Part shown: positions 1-7,262 of the stretch, piece by piece | Layout: the number at the start of each line of letters is the position of its first letter | Position numbering within the stretch: position 1 is the stretch's first letter | Source: Opitutia bacterium | GTDB taxonomy: Bacteria > Verrucomicrobiota > Verrucomicrobiia > Opitutales > Seribacteraceae | NCBI GenBank assembly: GCA_018646565.1 | Contig: JABGUO010000153.1 | Coordinates: forward strand, 1-14,065 | Direction: 5' to 3' | Length of the DNA: 14,065 bases | Position numbers and translations under genes: made by a program | Notes under the pieces: generated by a model | What the model saw: only the letters and a program-made list of their open reading frames with translations | Database searches by the model: none | What the model was told of the DNA's origin: nothing

Positions 1-2
1 AT

Positions 3-44
3 TGGTACCAAGCGGTTGTCTTTATTCAAGAAGAGGAAGAATAA
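3..44 (+). CDS. Possible C-terminal end of an upstream gene (partial)
   Basis: Reading from base 3, thirteen sense codons end in TAA and give WYQAVVFIQEEEE, which would be a plausible acidic C-terminus. A competing frame starting at base 1 stays open to a TAA at 67-69 and gives a basic peptide, so the choice is uncertain. No function can be assigned from so few residues. It is listed because nothing else in the first 500 bases could be the end of a left-hand gene. Confidence 0.25.
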   Translation, partial: WYQAVVFIQEEEE

Positions 45-147
45 ATTTCTACAGAATACATACGGATAAACTACACTCTTGATCAAGGTACCTGCTACTA
101 AGTGCGCCAATTTCGATATCCTCTTTCCATATTCCAACTCCTATTTT

Positions 148-166
148 AAGGTAACTTGGTTACTTT
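148..166 (+). repeat. Small AT-rich hairpin in the left intergenic region
   Basis: Arms AAGGTAAC and GTTACTTT pair over 8 bp (one G-T wobble) around a TTG loop. No T-run follows on either strand, so it is not a rho-independent terminator. Its function is unknown. Confidence 0.4.
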
Positions 167-190
167 AGGGTGTTTATATCCTCGTAGTGC

Positions 191-264
191 TAAGTTTTAA
201 CGCTCTTATTAAATTTGTACTATTTTAATATAGCTATCTTAGTGCACTATCCTGTTAAAACTTA
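191..264. repeat. 11-bp perfect inverted repeat with 52-bp spacer
   Basis: TAAGTTTTAAC at 191-201 is the exact reverse complement of GTTAAAACTTA at 254-264. The sequence between the arms is AT-rich and contains no gene. It could be a pair of binding sites, the base of a long stem, or chance in AT-rich DNA. No terminal duplication or transposase points to a mobile element. Confidence 0.5.
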
Positions 265-342
265 ATGTACCTGACATTGAAGTAATTTTAATACTAAAAA
301 AACTAAAAAGATAACTTTTCCTTTTGATCTAGATGGGGGTTT

Positions 343-433
343 CATTCATGTTGAATGTAAGCACGGATTAATTGGGCGATACGCTCAATTATAAAATTGG
401 CCGTCGACTTGGGCAAGGTCGACGGCTTTTTTT
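343..433 (+). ncRNA. Candidate small RNA or leader: three successive hairpins ending in a terminator
   Basis: Three stem-loops follow one another. CATTCA/TGAATG with a TGT loop lies at 343-357. ATTGGGCG/CGCTCAAT with an ATA loop and one G-T pair lies at 371-389. The terminator stem lies at 400-426. The right arm of the second hairpin contains CAAT, and CAATT (386-390) can instead pair with AATTG (395-399), so alternative folds are possible. No coding frame accounts for a transcript ending here, and I could not fix a promoter upstream. It does not match a known riboswitch, 6S or SRP RNA consensus that I can recall. An untranslated tail of an upstream gene is the main alternative. Confidence 0.3.
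400..433 (+). terminator. Strong rho-independent terminator
   Basis: GCCGTCGAC (400-408) and GTCGACGGC (418-426) form a perfect 9-bp GC-rich stem around a 9-base loop, followed at once by seven T residues (427-433). This is a textbook intrinsic terminator on the plus strand. It isolates the next gene (545-895) from transcription arriving from the left. Confidence 0.88.
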
Positions 434-495
434 GGTTCATTGCCTTCCCCTTTATTCATCCTCCGGCTTCACTCTGGCCTCTAAGTTTAAAAATT

Positions 496-525
496 TTACA
501 ACTAAGGTTGAATGTTTGCTACAAT
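496..525 (+). promoter_or_regulatory. Candidate extended -10 promoter for the 545-895 gene
   Basis: TGCTACAAT at 517-525 matches an extended -10 element (TGnTATAAT with one mismatch). A weak -35, TTACAA, lies at 496-501 with an 18-base spacer. Transcription would begin near 532, which places the ATG at 512 upstream of the transcript and favours the ATG at 545. The prediction is by eye. Confidence 0.45.
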
Positions 526-544
526 AATTCTAGATACATTAGGT

Positions 545-895
545 ATGAAACAATTATTAAAATGTATTCTTATACCCTGTATTGCATTGTGCGGAACTTA
601 CTTTCATGTAGTGGGGCAATCTTCTCCACCTGCACTTTCGCCTTCCATAAGGCCAAGCTTACCAATGAATATTCCCCCTCCGCCCAGCTTTGCTTCTCTT
701 TCTAGTAAGAGTGGAAAATACCAGATTGTAAGTGCGGAGTATTATTCTGAAGATGCGAAACCATTTTTATATAAACGGCTGGTCAAGTTCGATACCACAA
801 CTGGAGAAGCTTGGGTTTTGGCCTCTAAAATTGGATCGAACGGTGAGCAAAGAAAATGGGTTCCTTTAGAAACCAAAAAACCTGTTTCTCGATAG
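545..895 (+). CDS. Small exported protein of unknown function
   Basis: The 116-residue product begins MKQLLKCILIPCIALCG, a typical basic and hydrophobic Sec signal peptide with a likely cleavage near VVGQ/SS (about residue 25). A Pro/Ser-rich stretch (about 28-50) follows, then a compact domain with YQIVSAEYYSE and KFDTTTGEAWVL and ending near KWVPLE. The pattern of 'beta-strand, then D-T-x-T-G-x-x-W' is common in small bacterial periplasmic proteins of unknown role. An in-frame ATG at 512 would put 11 residues before the signal peptide and lies before the candidate -10 element, so 545 is preferred. There is no clear Shine-Dalgarno sequence. The gene stands alone between a terminator and the converging transporter gene, only 17 bases from its stop codon. 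No lipobox of good quality is visible. Confidence 0.65.
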   Translation: MKQLLKCILIPCIALCGTYFHVVGQSSPPALSPSIRPSLPMNIPPPPSFASLSSKSGKYQIVSAEYYSEDAKPFLYKRLVKFDTTTGEAWVLASKIGSNGEQRKWVPLETKKPVSR

Positions 896-912
896 GAGTA
901 AATTTTTTAATT

Positions 913-2649
913 CTAGTTCGTTTTAATAGAGTCTAATTTCTTTTTTAATTGTTGGAACTTTAGATCCATCGCTTCCGTTTTTTTAAGAAGTTTCTTATTT
1001 TGGAGTCCAAAGTGTCCAATTAGAAGGAGGATACCAAAGCCAATCAGTGCAATTCGACCAAATTGTATATCCCCCCAACTTTTATTCCAGGCAACATAAA
1101 ATGCTGCTGTACCCATAATACCAAGGGACAGGATCAAGCCAATATTCCATATAACTCGCCCTAATCCTTTGGGTCTTTCTCTCCCCAAAACTTTTTTACT
1201 ATTTATTAGCAAAAAGAAACTGAGATAAGCTACAGGTATTAGAGTAAATCCGAGAATTGATGTTGGAACCGCTAGCCAAAAAGCAGCGTCGTTCCAAACA
1301 AAGGGACCCAGTACTCCGATTCCGGCAATGTATGCTCCTCCTAAAAATACTGGTCCCTTATGAGGTTTTCCTAATACTTCGCAGATCGCATGACCATTGA
1401 TTGTCATTAGAATAATAATAGTGGACAGAGCCATACCGACTACTCCGATTCCAAAAATAACTTGGGACAGGGTATCATTTGCCGTTAATGATTTCAGGGA
1501 TTCAGCCAAGTCACGGGCATCTCGTTTTACGAGCATCGCGGCAATTTGTTTGTCGGATTCTGGGATGGTTGAGCCCAGTTCCTTTTTTTGAACAGGAGCT
1601 AAGCTTGCAAATTTCTCTTCACCCAATTCTAGCTCGAGCCTTTCGGTAATAAATGCATTATATCCCTTGGCCAAATTAGAGCGCAGTACTCTGTTTTCAT
1701 AATCTTCGTAGGCAGACTCTGGTTTTCCGTTAAACTGAGTGCCGGCTGCAATCACAACGCAAGAGGTTGCTACCACATAGGGAATAAGAAGGGCAGTCCA
1801 TAAATCAAATTTGGCAAGGCCTCTATGTTCTCTTCCCCATTTTCGGCTAAGGAGAACAAATGGCATAAAGAATGTCATGTTGATCCCTACTGCAGTTGCA
1901 GCTGCTGCAATCATCACATCTTTTTGTAAATTTATGATTTTATTTTCCCAAAAGGAACGAAATTCGCCAGTCCCTTCGAGGAAAGGAGAGTAGACTTCCG
2001 CAGGTTCATAAAAAAGCGAGAAGTTTGGAATAAAGCCCGCCGCAATTTCGTTCCAAGGTAATTCGCCTGCGACACCCATGCTGATTACTACTCCAAAAAA
2101 GGAAAGAACCACGAGTGCAACCATGATTTTAAGAATTAAATCAAAGAGTTTAACTCCTTTGCTTCCGCGATCGTAAGCCCAAATAATCACGCATGCAGTG
2201 ATGAGAATGGATAAAACTACGAGCACTTTCCCACCTGTGTTATCAAGGATAGGGAAGAGGTTTTGTGTGACTGCTGCAGTTCCCAATGAAAATTGCGGTA
2301 AACACCAGACAATATTTGCTAGGATGGTTGCGATTGCCCAACCCCAACCTAGGACAGGGTTGATTTCGTTATTAATCGAAACAAAGGGGCTTTGCCCGGT
2401 TGAAAGAGTTACATGACTAATCGCACACAGCATGATGATGCCCAATATAATCGCGATAGGCTGGAGCCATAGTAGGGAATATCCAGCTAGAACTCCCAAG
2501 AATAAACTGGATGCAAGTGATCCACCCCCAAGTGTTATTGCACTTTGGAGCCATCCTGGTCCGGAAAGTTTAGTATAGGTTGCTAGGCACGAGTAAAGCC
2601 CTTTGGCTTCGGCATCCTTGAGTAATTTTTTCTCTTGTTCGATCGACAT
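913..2649 (-). CDS. Nramp-related membrane transporter, divergent (SLC11-like)
   Basis: The 578-residue polytopic protein has about eleven hydrophobic segments. Similarity to the Nramp/SLC11 superfamily rests on GPGW at 30-33 at the start of TM1, on the general LeuT-like length and on a TM6-like block (NMTFFMPFVLLSRKWGREHRG, from residue 257 on). This form is usually annotated 'divalent metal cation transporter'. In classical Nramp proteins TM1 carries DPGN, whose Asp and Asn bind the metal; here the matching place reads LGGGS (40-44), and no M-P-H-N-like motif is seen in TM6. A hydrophilic insertion of about 85 residues (about 307-392) rich in Glu and Lys separates TM7 and TM8, and the C-terminus (551-578) is a basic, possibly coiled tail. 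Substrate therefore cannot be assumed to be Mn or Fe. It lies 80 bases after the cupredoxin gene on the same strand and may be co-transcribed or use its own promoter. Confidence 0.75.
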   Translation of the reverse strand: MSIEQEKKLLKDAEAKGLYSCLATYTKLSGPGWLQSAITLGGGSLASSLFLGVLAGYSLLWLQPIAIILGIIMLCAISHVTLSTGQSPFVSINNEINPVLGWGWAIATILANIVWCLPQFSLGTAAVTQNLFPILDNTGGKVLVVLSILITACVIIWAYDRGSKGVKLFDLILKIMVALVVLSFFGVVISMGVAGELPWNEIAAGFIPNFSLFYEPAEVYSPFLEGTGEFRSFWENKIINLQKDVMIAAAATAVGINMTFFMPFVLLSRKWGREHRGLAKFDLWTALLIPYVVATSCVVIAAGTQFNGKPESAYEDYENRVLRSNLAKGYNAFITERLELELGEEKFASLAPVQKKELGSTIPESDKQIAAMLVKRDARDLAESLKSLTANDTLSQVIFGIGVVGMALSTIIILMTINGHAICEVLGKPHKGPVFLGGAYIAGIGVLGPFVWNDAAFWLAVPTSILGFTLIPVAYLSFFLLINSKKVLGRERPKGLGRVIWNIGLILSLGIMGTAAFYVAWNKSWGDIQFGRIALIGFGILLLIGHFGLQNKKLLKKTEAMDLKFQQLKKKLDSIKTN

Positions 2650-2655
2650 ACCCTT

Positions 2656-2684
2656 GGTATCTCGTTCCTGAACTACTTTGTCAA
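2656..2684 (-). promoter_or_regulatory. Candidate promoter immediately before the Nramp-like gene
   Basis: On the minus strand a perfect TTGACA (2679-2684) is followed after 17 bases by GATACC (2656-2661), a weak -10. With normal spacing the start point would fall on the A of the start codon at 2649, giving a leaderless message. No Shine-Dalgarno at normal distance is present. The -10 match is only 3 of 6, so this is tentative. Confidence 0.35.
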
Positions 2685-2729
2685 GAAGTCAATAATGGGC
2701 AGTTAACTTAAAAGAAGGTAAAGTCTTGA

Positions 2730-3185
2730 TTATTTGACCGTCATAGTACCCCGCATCATCGCAAAGTGACCGGGGAAAGTACAAACATACTCGTATGCAC
2801 CCTTTTCTGTGGGTGCAGTGAAGGAAACTACATCTTGTTCTCCGGGGCCTAATAATTTTGTGCTGGCAATCACATCACCTTTGAGAGAATCGGGTAGGGG
2901 GTTTACAGCGTTTGCACCAGCACCCAATGCTTTTTGTCCAAAAGCAATTGCGGAAATTCCTTTTTTAAGGAGAACCAAGTTGTGTCCCATTGCAATTTTC
3001 GGAAGTTGCCCCGAATTTTTAAAGATAATTTTTACTTTTTCCCCTGCAGTAACATTAAAATTTTTGACATCAAATTGCATGGTGTCGTTTCCTGAAATAG
3101 TAATTTCATTTTCCGCTTTTTTCTCGGCAAATGCATAACCGAAGGCGTGAAAGAATAGGAGAGTTGATAGGAACAATCTTTTCAT
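2730..3185 (-). CDS. Azurin-like blue copper protein (cupredoxin), exported
   Basis: The 151-residue protein has a Sec signal peptide (MKRLFLSTLLFFHAFGYAFA, cut near residue 20). The mature part is a single cupredoxin domain. Type-1 copper ligands can be placed by analogy with azurin: His68 in MGHN, Cys135 and His140 in CTFPGH, and Met144. The Cys-to-His and Cys-to-Met spacings (5 and 9) equal those of azurin. The N-terminal disulfide of classical azurins is absent, because Cys135 is the only cysteine in the protein. It should act as a soluble one-electron carrier in the periplasm, probably for a respiratory oxidase or reductase that is not in this window. It follows the toroid gene by 75 bases on the same strand, with its own possible promoter, and precedes the Nramp-like transporter. 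Confidence 0.88.
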   Translation of the reverse strand: MKRLFLSTLLFFHAFGYAFAEKKAENEITISGNDTMQFDVKNFNVTAGEKVKIIFKNSGQLPKIAMGHNLVLLKKGISAIAFGQKALGAGANAVNPLPDSLKGDVIASTKLLGPGEQDVVSFTAPTEKGAYEYVCTFPGHFAMMRGTMTVK

Positions 3186-3192
3186 AAAAGGT

Positions 3193-3221
3193 TATATATA
3201 CAGCATCTCCTTACTATGCAA
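3193..3221 (-). promoter_or_regulatory. Candidate promoter for the cupredoxin gene
   Basis: On the minus strand TTGCAT (3216-3221) and TATATA (3193-3198) are 17 bases apart, inside a run reading TATATATAAC. The predicted start point is about one base before the ATG at 3185, so the message would be almost leaderless. The AT-rich run makes the exact -10 uncertain. Confidence 0.35.
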
Positions 3222-3260
3222 GTTGGGAGAGTGAAATTAGTGGGATTAACTCAATAATCG

Positions 3261-4793
3261 CTACACCTTTGTGGTAGGCATGTAGCGATAATAGACTTCG
3301 AGCATTAGGATCGCCATGGTTGTGCGGTAAATCTCAGTATCTCCATGAAAGTGGGCTCCATGCTTCCAATGACCGTCATCCGCTTGGTTAGAGCAAACGG
3401 TTTTCTGAAAATCTTTGTTCCAGGCTTTCCAAAATTTGGAACCTCCTGATATTCCGGTTGCCTGAAAGCAAGCCTGTGCATGGTAGTACCAACCGTAAAC
3501 ATTAATGCTACTCCAATCTTTTTTAACTGCTTCATTTTGGACAATCCACTCCAATCCTCTTTTGGCTTCTTCTGACTTCGCATTTTTCCAAATTTGAAGC
3601 GAGAGAATACCAGTTCCAGTAAGACTCGATTTTCCTGTTTTGCCTCTTTGATAGGCAAATCTACCTGTTTTGTCCTGACATTCCTTCACATATTTGATCG
3701 CCTTATCCATTGCCTCATCTAATCCGCTGATTTCAATCCCGGTGTAAGCCGCTGCCTTTAGAGCTTGGATATTCCACCCCGCAACAGATAAATCGGTGTG
3801 AGCCGCTGGGCCTTTTCCGTAACTGTAAGCCCAACCCCCATTTTCATTTTGTCCTTTGATGATATGTATGGTCGCTCTCTTCGCAAACTCTTCCAGTCTC
3901 TTGATCTTAGTCATGGTGTAGGCTTCGCACAGAGCATAGGTGCGGATTGGATGAGAATAAGACCCCCTTTGATCAATCTTTGGTTCGGGTGTGGTAGAAG
4001 TGATAAATTTAATCGCTTTTTGGACAGTGGGTCCGTAATCAGGGGAGTCTTGTAGTTCGCAGTGTCCAAGATAGCAAAGCAAGGCCATTCCGGTCATCGC
4101 GTTTTTATCGCTCGGTTTTAGTTGCCCTTTTTCATCCTTGTCTTTTCCTCCCCACGACCCTTCAGGATCTTGTGTTGTTTGCAACCATTTCAGACCTTTC
4201 ACAATAGCCGCTTCAGTCATTGTTTTACCACCCCCCGACTTTAAACGTGCAATGCGTTTCTTGGGATCGCAACGCTGCTGCATCGTTTTGGGCAAAGCCA
4301 ATCCAATCCCCGCCATCGCTTTTGTCATTTGATCGTTATTCATACCCGCGGCAGACATCGTGGGGGCGGCAGCTTCCACAACAGGGGCTAAATCCTTCAC
4401 ATCCAATTCATTAAAGTCGGGTAGAGTAATATCCGAAATGGCAGTGGTACGAAAAGTTTGCTGAGTAGTGGGTTGTGCTTTTTTCTGCCTTTGCATCAGT
4501 TTGACCACTTTTTGCTTTTCCTGTTTTTGTGCGGCAGGTGCTGTACCTCCGTCGGAAAAGTCGGAATTTCCTTCTCCGCTCAGTGCGAGTCCCATCATCA
4601 TTCCCCAAATGGATGACATTATAATGGTCAGCATAAGCAAAGAAACAAGTAGGCTATTGAGTAAGCGATACTCGCGCATGTATTTACTAAAACCACCTTC
4701 GAGGGGAGGTGCAATCGTAACGGATTGATGGTCCTCTAAATAATCTTCTTGGGGAGTTTGGTTTTCTTCGGGGTAAACTTCTTCTTGGTCCAT
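3261..4793 (-). CDS. Membrane-anchored alpha/alpha-toroid protein A (prenyltransferase/squalene-oxidase-repeat family)
   Basis: The 510-residue protein has four parts. Residues 1-43 are an acidic cytoplasmic tail ending in basic residues. Residues about 44-70 form one transmembrane helix, expected to be N-in. Residues 71-175 form a Gln/Lys- and then Ala-rich linker. Residues about 185-510 form repeated helix pairs of the terpenoid-cyclase/prenyltransferase alpha-alpha toroid. A clear QW-type motif, KGLKWLQTTQDPEGSW, lies at 199-214, and related repeats occur at GQNENGGWAY, ECQDKTGRFAY and NQADDGHW. The DxDD acid motif of squalene-hopene cyclases, prenyltransferase zinc ligands and the CGEQ thioester of alpha-2-macroglobulins are not seen, so an enzymatic role is not supported. 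A periplasmic binding or scaffold role is possible but is inference. It is the downstream member of a tandem pair, 42 bases after the upstream copy, with no terminator between and no Shine-Dalgarno. Confidence 0.85.
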   Translation of the reverse strand: MDQEEVYPEENQTPQEDYLEDHQSVTIAPPLEGGFSKYMREYRLLNSLLVSLLMLTIIMSSIWGMMMGLALSGEGNSDFSDGGTAPAAQKQEKQKVVKLMQRQKKAQPTTQQTFRTTAISDITLPDFNELDVKDLAPVVEAAAPTMSAAGMNNDQMTKAMAGIGLALPKTMQQRCDPKKRIARLKSGGGKTMTEAAIVKGLKWLQTTQDPEGSWGGKDKDEKGQLKPSDKNAMTGMALLCYLGHCELQDSPDYGPTVQKAIKFITSTTPEPKIDQRGSYSHPIRTYALCEAYTMTKIKRLEEFAKRATIHIIKGQNENGGWAYSYGKGPAAHTDLSVAGWNIQALKAAAYTGIEISGLDEAMDKAIKYVKECQDKTGRFAYQRGKTGKSSLTGTGILSLQIWKNAKSEEAKRGLEWIVQNEAVKKDWSSINVYGWYYHAQACFQATGISGGSKFWKAWNKDFQKTVCSNQADDGHWKHGAHFHGDTEIYRTTMAILMLEVYYRYMPTTKV

Positions 4794-4835
4794 TAATCCA
4801 AGTAATCAAAACCGTAATTAGTTTACAATAAGAAT

Positions 4836-6383
4836 TTAAACTTTCGTCGTGGGCATGTACCGATAGTAAACTTCAAGCATCAAAATAGCCATGGTTGTTC
4901 GGTATACATCCGAGTCACCATGAAAATGGTTACCATGGGGCCAATGTCCATCTGCTGCTTGGTTGGAAGTAACTGTTTTTTGAAAATCCTTATTCCACGC
5001 TTTCCAAAATTTGGAACCTCCTGATACGCCGGTTGCTTGGAAACAGGCTTGTGCGTTGTAATACCAGCCATACACATCGACCTTACTCCATTCTGTAATC
5101 ACTGCTTCATTCTGTACAATCCATTCAAGACCTTTTTCGGCTTCTTCTGACTTGGCATTTTTCCATATTTGCAGGGAAAGGACTCCCGTTCCGGTAAGAC
5201 TGGCTTTTCCTCCCTTTCCTCTTTGATAAGCAAACTTACCCGCCTTGTCCTGGCATTCTTTGACATATTTAATCGCTTTATCCATCGCCTCATCTAATCC
5301 ACTGATTTCAATTCCGGTGTATGCCGCTGCTTTGAGTGCTTGGATATTCCATCCCGCAACAGATAAATCTGTGTGAGCCGCCGGGCCTTTTCCGTATGCA
5401 TAGGCCCACCCTCCATTTTCATTTTGTCCCTTGATCACAAGCTCGGCAGCCCGTTTTGCATAAACTTCCAACTTTTTAATCTTGGTCATCGTGTAAGCTT
5501 CGCAGAGGGCATAGGTACGAATAGGGTGAGAATAAGAACCGCGGTTTCCTGCCCCCACTGGCTCGTCGGGGGGCATGGAGGTAATATAACTAATCGCCTT
5601 TTGTACGGTGGGGCCAAAGTCGGGGGAATCTTGAAGCTCACAATGTCCGAGGTAACAAAGGAGTGCCATTCCTGTCATTGCTTTTTTGTGATGAGCGTCC
5701 GCTTTGATTGGCTCACCATTCTCATTTTTGTCTTTTGCTCCCCAGGAACCGTCCTCGCTTTGGGTTGCCTTAAGCCAATTAAGTCCTTTCACAATTGCGG
5801 TTTCCGTCATTGTTTTCCCACCCCCCGATTTTAATCGGGCGATTCGTTTCTTGGGGTCACAACGTTGTTGCATCGTTTTGGGCAAAGCCAATCCAATCCC
5901 CGCCATCGCTTTTGTCATTTTATCGTTATTCATGCCCGCGGCAGACATCGTGGGGGCAGCGGCTTCGACCACTGGGGCTAAGTCCTTCACATCCAGTTCA
6001 TTAAAGTCGGGTAGTGTAATGTCAGAAATGGCGGTGGTTCGAAAAGTTTGCTGGGTAGTGGGTTGTGCTTTTTTCTGCCTTTGCATTAGTTTGACCACTT
6101 TTTGTTTTTCCTGTTTTTGTGCGGCTGGGGCCGTACCTCCGTCGGAAAAATCGGAATTTCCTTCCCCACTGAGTGCGAGACCCATCATCATTCCCCAAAT
6201 GGAAGCCATTATAACGGTCAGCATAAGTAAAGAAACGAGGAGGCTATTGAGTAGTCGATACTCGCGCATGTACTTGCTAAAAGCTCCTTCAAGGGGAGGT
6301 GCAACCGAAACAGTTTGTTGTTCCTCGATATACTCTTCTTGAGGGATTTGGTTTTCTTCGGGGTAAATTTCTTCTTGGTCCAT
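4836..6383 (-). CDS. Membrane-anchored alpha/alpha-toroid protein B, tandem paralogue of A
   Basis: The 515-residue protein has the same architecture as its downstream neighbour: acidic N-tail, one membrane helix (about 44-70), linker and C-terminal toroid. The two share 133 of 134 residues over 61-194, but differ at 12 of the first 60 residues and at many toroid positions. Small insertions appear near residue 225 and near 270. Both end in YYRYMPTTKV and both keep GPAAHTDLSVAGWNIQALKA, which suggests that the toroid core is under strong constraint. It is the first gene of a probable four-gene minus-strand unit (toroid B, toroid A, cupredoxin, Nramp-like) and diverges from the YdjY-domain gene across 135 bases. 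The family is, to my knowledge, abundant in Verrucomicrobia and has no established function. Confidence 0.85.
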   Translation of the reverse strand: MDQEEIYPEENQIPQEEYIEEQQTVSVAPPLEGAFSKYMREYRLLNSLLVSLLMLTVIMASIWGMMMGLALSGEGNSDFSDGGTAPAAQKQEKQKVVKLMQRQKKAQPTTQQTFRTTAISDITLPDFNELDVKDLAPVVEAAAPTMSAAGMNNDKMTKAMAGIGLALPKTMQQRCDPKKRIARLKSGGGKTMTETAIVKGLNWLKATQSEDGSWGAKDKNENGEPIKADAHHKKAMTGMALLCYLGHCELQDSPDFGPTVQKAISYITSMPPDEPVGAGNRGSYSHPIRTYALCEAYTMTKIKKLEVYAKRAAELVIKGQNENGGWAYAYGKGPAAHTDLSVAGWNIQALKAAAYTGIEISGLDEAMDKAIKYVKECQDKAGKFAYQRGKGGKASLTGTGVLSLQIWKNAKSEEAEKGLEWIVQNEAVITEWSKVDVYGWYYNAQACFQATGVSGGSKFWKAWNKDFQKTVTSNQAADGHWPHGNHFHGDSDVYRTTMAILMLEVYYRYMPTTKV

Positions 6384-6518
6384 GATTGTAAAAATATATA
6401 AAAAAGAACATTTTCAACATGAAACAGGAATAGAATAAGGTCAAGTATGCAGGAATATTTATTTCTATTAAATTCTTTCCTTTTGAAGCGAGCACTCTTA
6501 AATTATAACATTAACAAA
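6384..6518. promoter_or_regulatory. Divergent intergenic control region
   Basis: This 135-base AT-rich stretch separates the toroid B start (minus) from the YdjY-domain start (plus) and must carry both promoters, unless the plus-strand gene begins at the upstream ATG (6447). For the plus strand, TATAAC at 6504-6509 is a fair -10, with TTGAAG at 6483-6488 at a short 15-base spacing, and would start only about 3 bases before the ATG at 6519. For the minus strand an A/T run at 6390-6405 contains TATATT, and TTGAAA lies about 13 bases before it, a poor spacing. No strong operator palindrome was found. Confidence 0.4.
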
Positions 6519-7232
6519 ATGGTATTACTTTTTTCAAACTTTAGTTTTGGTAGAAATTTTTTAATTACTATTTTATTTTTTACAGTGGACTCTTTTTCGA
6601 ATTCATTAGTTGCGGAGGATAATGCCAGTAATTTACCCGCGATCAAAAAAGTAAAAGAGGGAATTTATGATTTCGGCGGGATTATAATTGATCGTAAATC
6701 CAATTCTGTTTCGATTCCTGCATTTTCAAATCAAGTCAATGGACTAGTGGAGTATGCGGTGGTTCATGAAGATGGAAAGATTCATGAATCCCTTTTTCGT
6801 ACCACAGTAAGACCGCAACTTTTTCACACCTCGCTCTTACTTCTGAAGTTTAAACCCGTGGAAGACTTCTTTCAGAATTTATGGAGTGATGATCCAAAAT
6901 CTATCGATTATTCTGAGAATTGCTTTGAAATTTTAGTTTCGTGGGAAATAAACGGAACAAATTATGAAAAAGAAATGGAGAATTTATCGATTAACCAGAG
7001 TAGAAATGGACCGATAGAAAAGAAATCATTTATTTTTACCGGTTCCAAAATGATAGAAGGAACTTTTTTGGCGGAATCTTCGGGATCTATTCTTGCGATT
7101 TACGCCGATGAAAGTGCCGTTATGAATAACAGTGACTACGATAGCTCGAATGACGATGTATGGATCGCAAATAAGCAAGAGATGCCTCCTTTGGAATTAC
7201 CTGTTTTGATTCGCTTCCACTTGCCTCAATAA
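6519..7232 (+). CDS. YdjY-domain protein, exported
   Basis: With the ATG at 6519 the product has 237 residues and begins with a hydrophobic, signal-peptide-like segment (residues 1-31, possible cut near VAED). The remainder matches the pattern of YdjY-domain proteins: GLVEYAVVHEDGKIHESLF (75-93), LFHTSLLLL (101-109), the FIFTGS block with the following ILAIYADESAVMN (171-203), and a C-terminal ELPVLIRFHLP. This domain is known in E. coli YdjY and in many Planctomycetes and Verrucomicrobia, but its function is not established. An ATG at 6447 would add 24 residues in front of the signal peptide and overlap the promoter region, so it is not preferred. The gene is more AT-rich than the housekeeping genes downstream. 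It leads the plus-strand run, 30 bases before the secreted toroid gene. Confidence 0.72.
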   Translation: MVLLFSNFSFGRNFLITILFFTVDSFSNSLVAEDNASNLPAIKKVKEGIYDFGGIIIDRKSNSVSIPAFSNQVNGLVEYAVVHEDGKIHESLFRTTVRPQLFHTSLLLLKFKPVEDFFQNLWSDDPKSIDYSENCFEILVSWEINGTNYEKEMENLSINQSRNGPIEKKSFIFTGSKMIEGTFLAESSGSILAIYADESAVMNNSDYDSSNDDVWIANKQEMPPLELPVLIRFHLPQ

Positions 7233-7262
7233 AGGATTTGAGTTATTTTTACAGGATAAATT

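Noticed and set aside
397..705. Plus-strand open frame of 102 codons overlapping the terminator and the small exported gene
   Set aside because: It starts at the base of the perfect terminator stem, has no family resemblance and conflicts with the signal-peptide protein in the other frame.
5704..6342. 212-codon plus-strand open frame opposite toroid B (and a similar one opposite toroid A)
   Set aside because: It is the antisense shadow of the conserved linker and membrane segment. It appears in both copies only because the coding strand is conserved, and its sequence has no protein-like features.
3261..6383. Toroid proteins as squalene-hopene cyclases or protein prenyltransferases
   Set aside because: QW-type repeats are present, but the DxDD catalytic motif and prenyltransferase zinc ligands are not seen, and the proteins are membrane-anchored through an N-terminal helix with the toroid predicted outside the cytoplasm.
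3261..6383. Toroid domains as alpha-2-macroglobulin-type thioester domains
   Set aside because: No CGEQ thioester motif is present, and the macroglobulin beta-domains are absent.
4836..6383. The tandem pair as an assembly duplication artefact
   Set aside because: The copies differ by many silent and amino-acid changes and by small indels, and each is a full open frame, so they are real paralogues.
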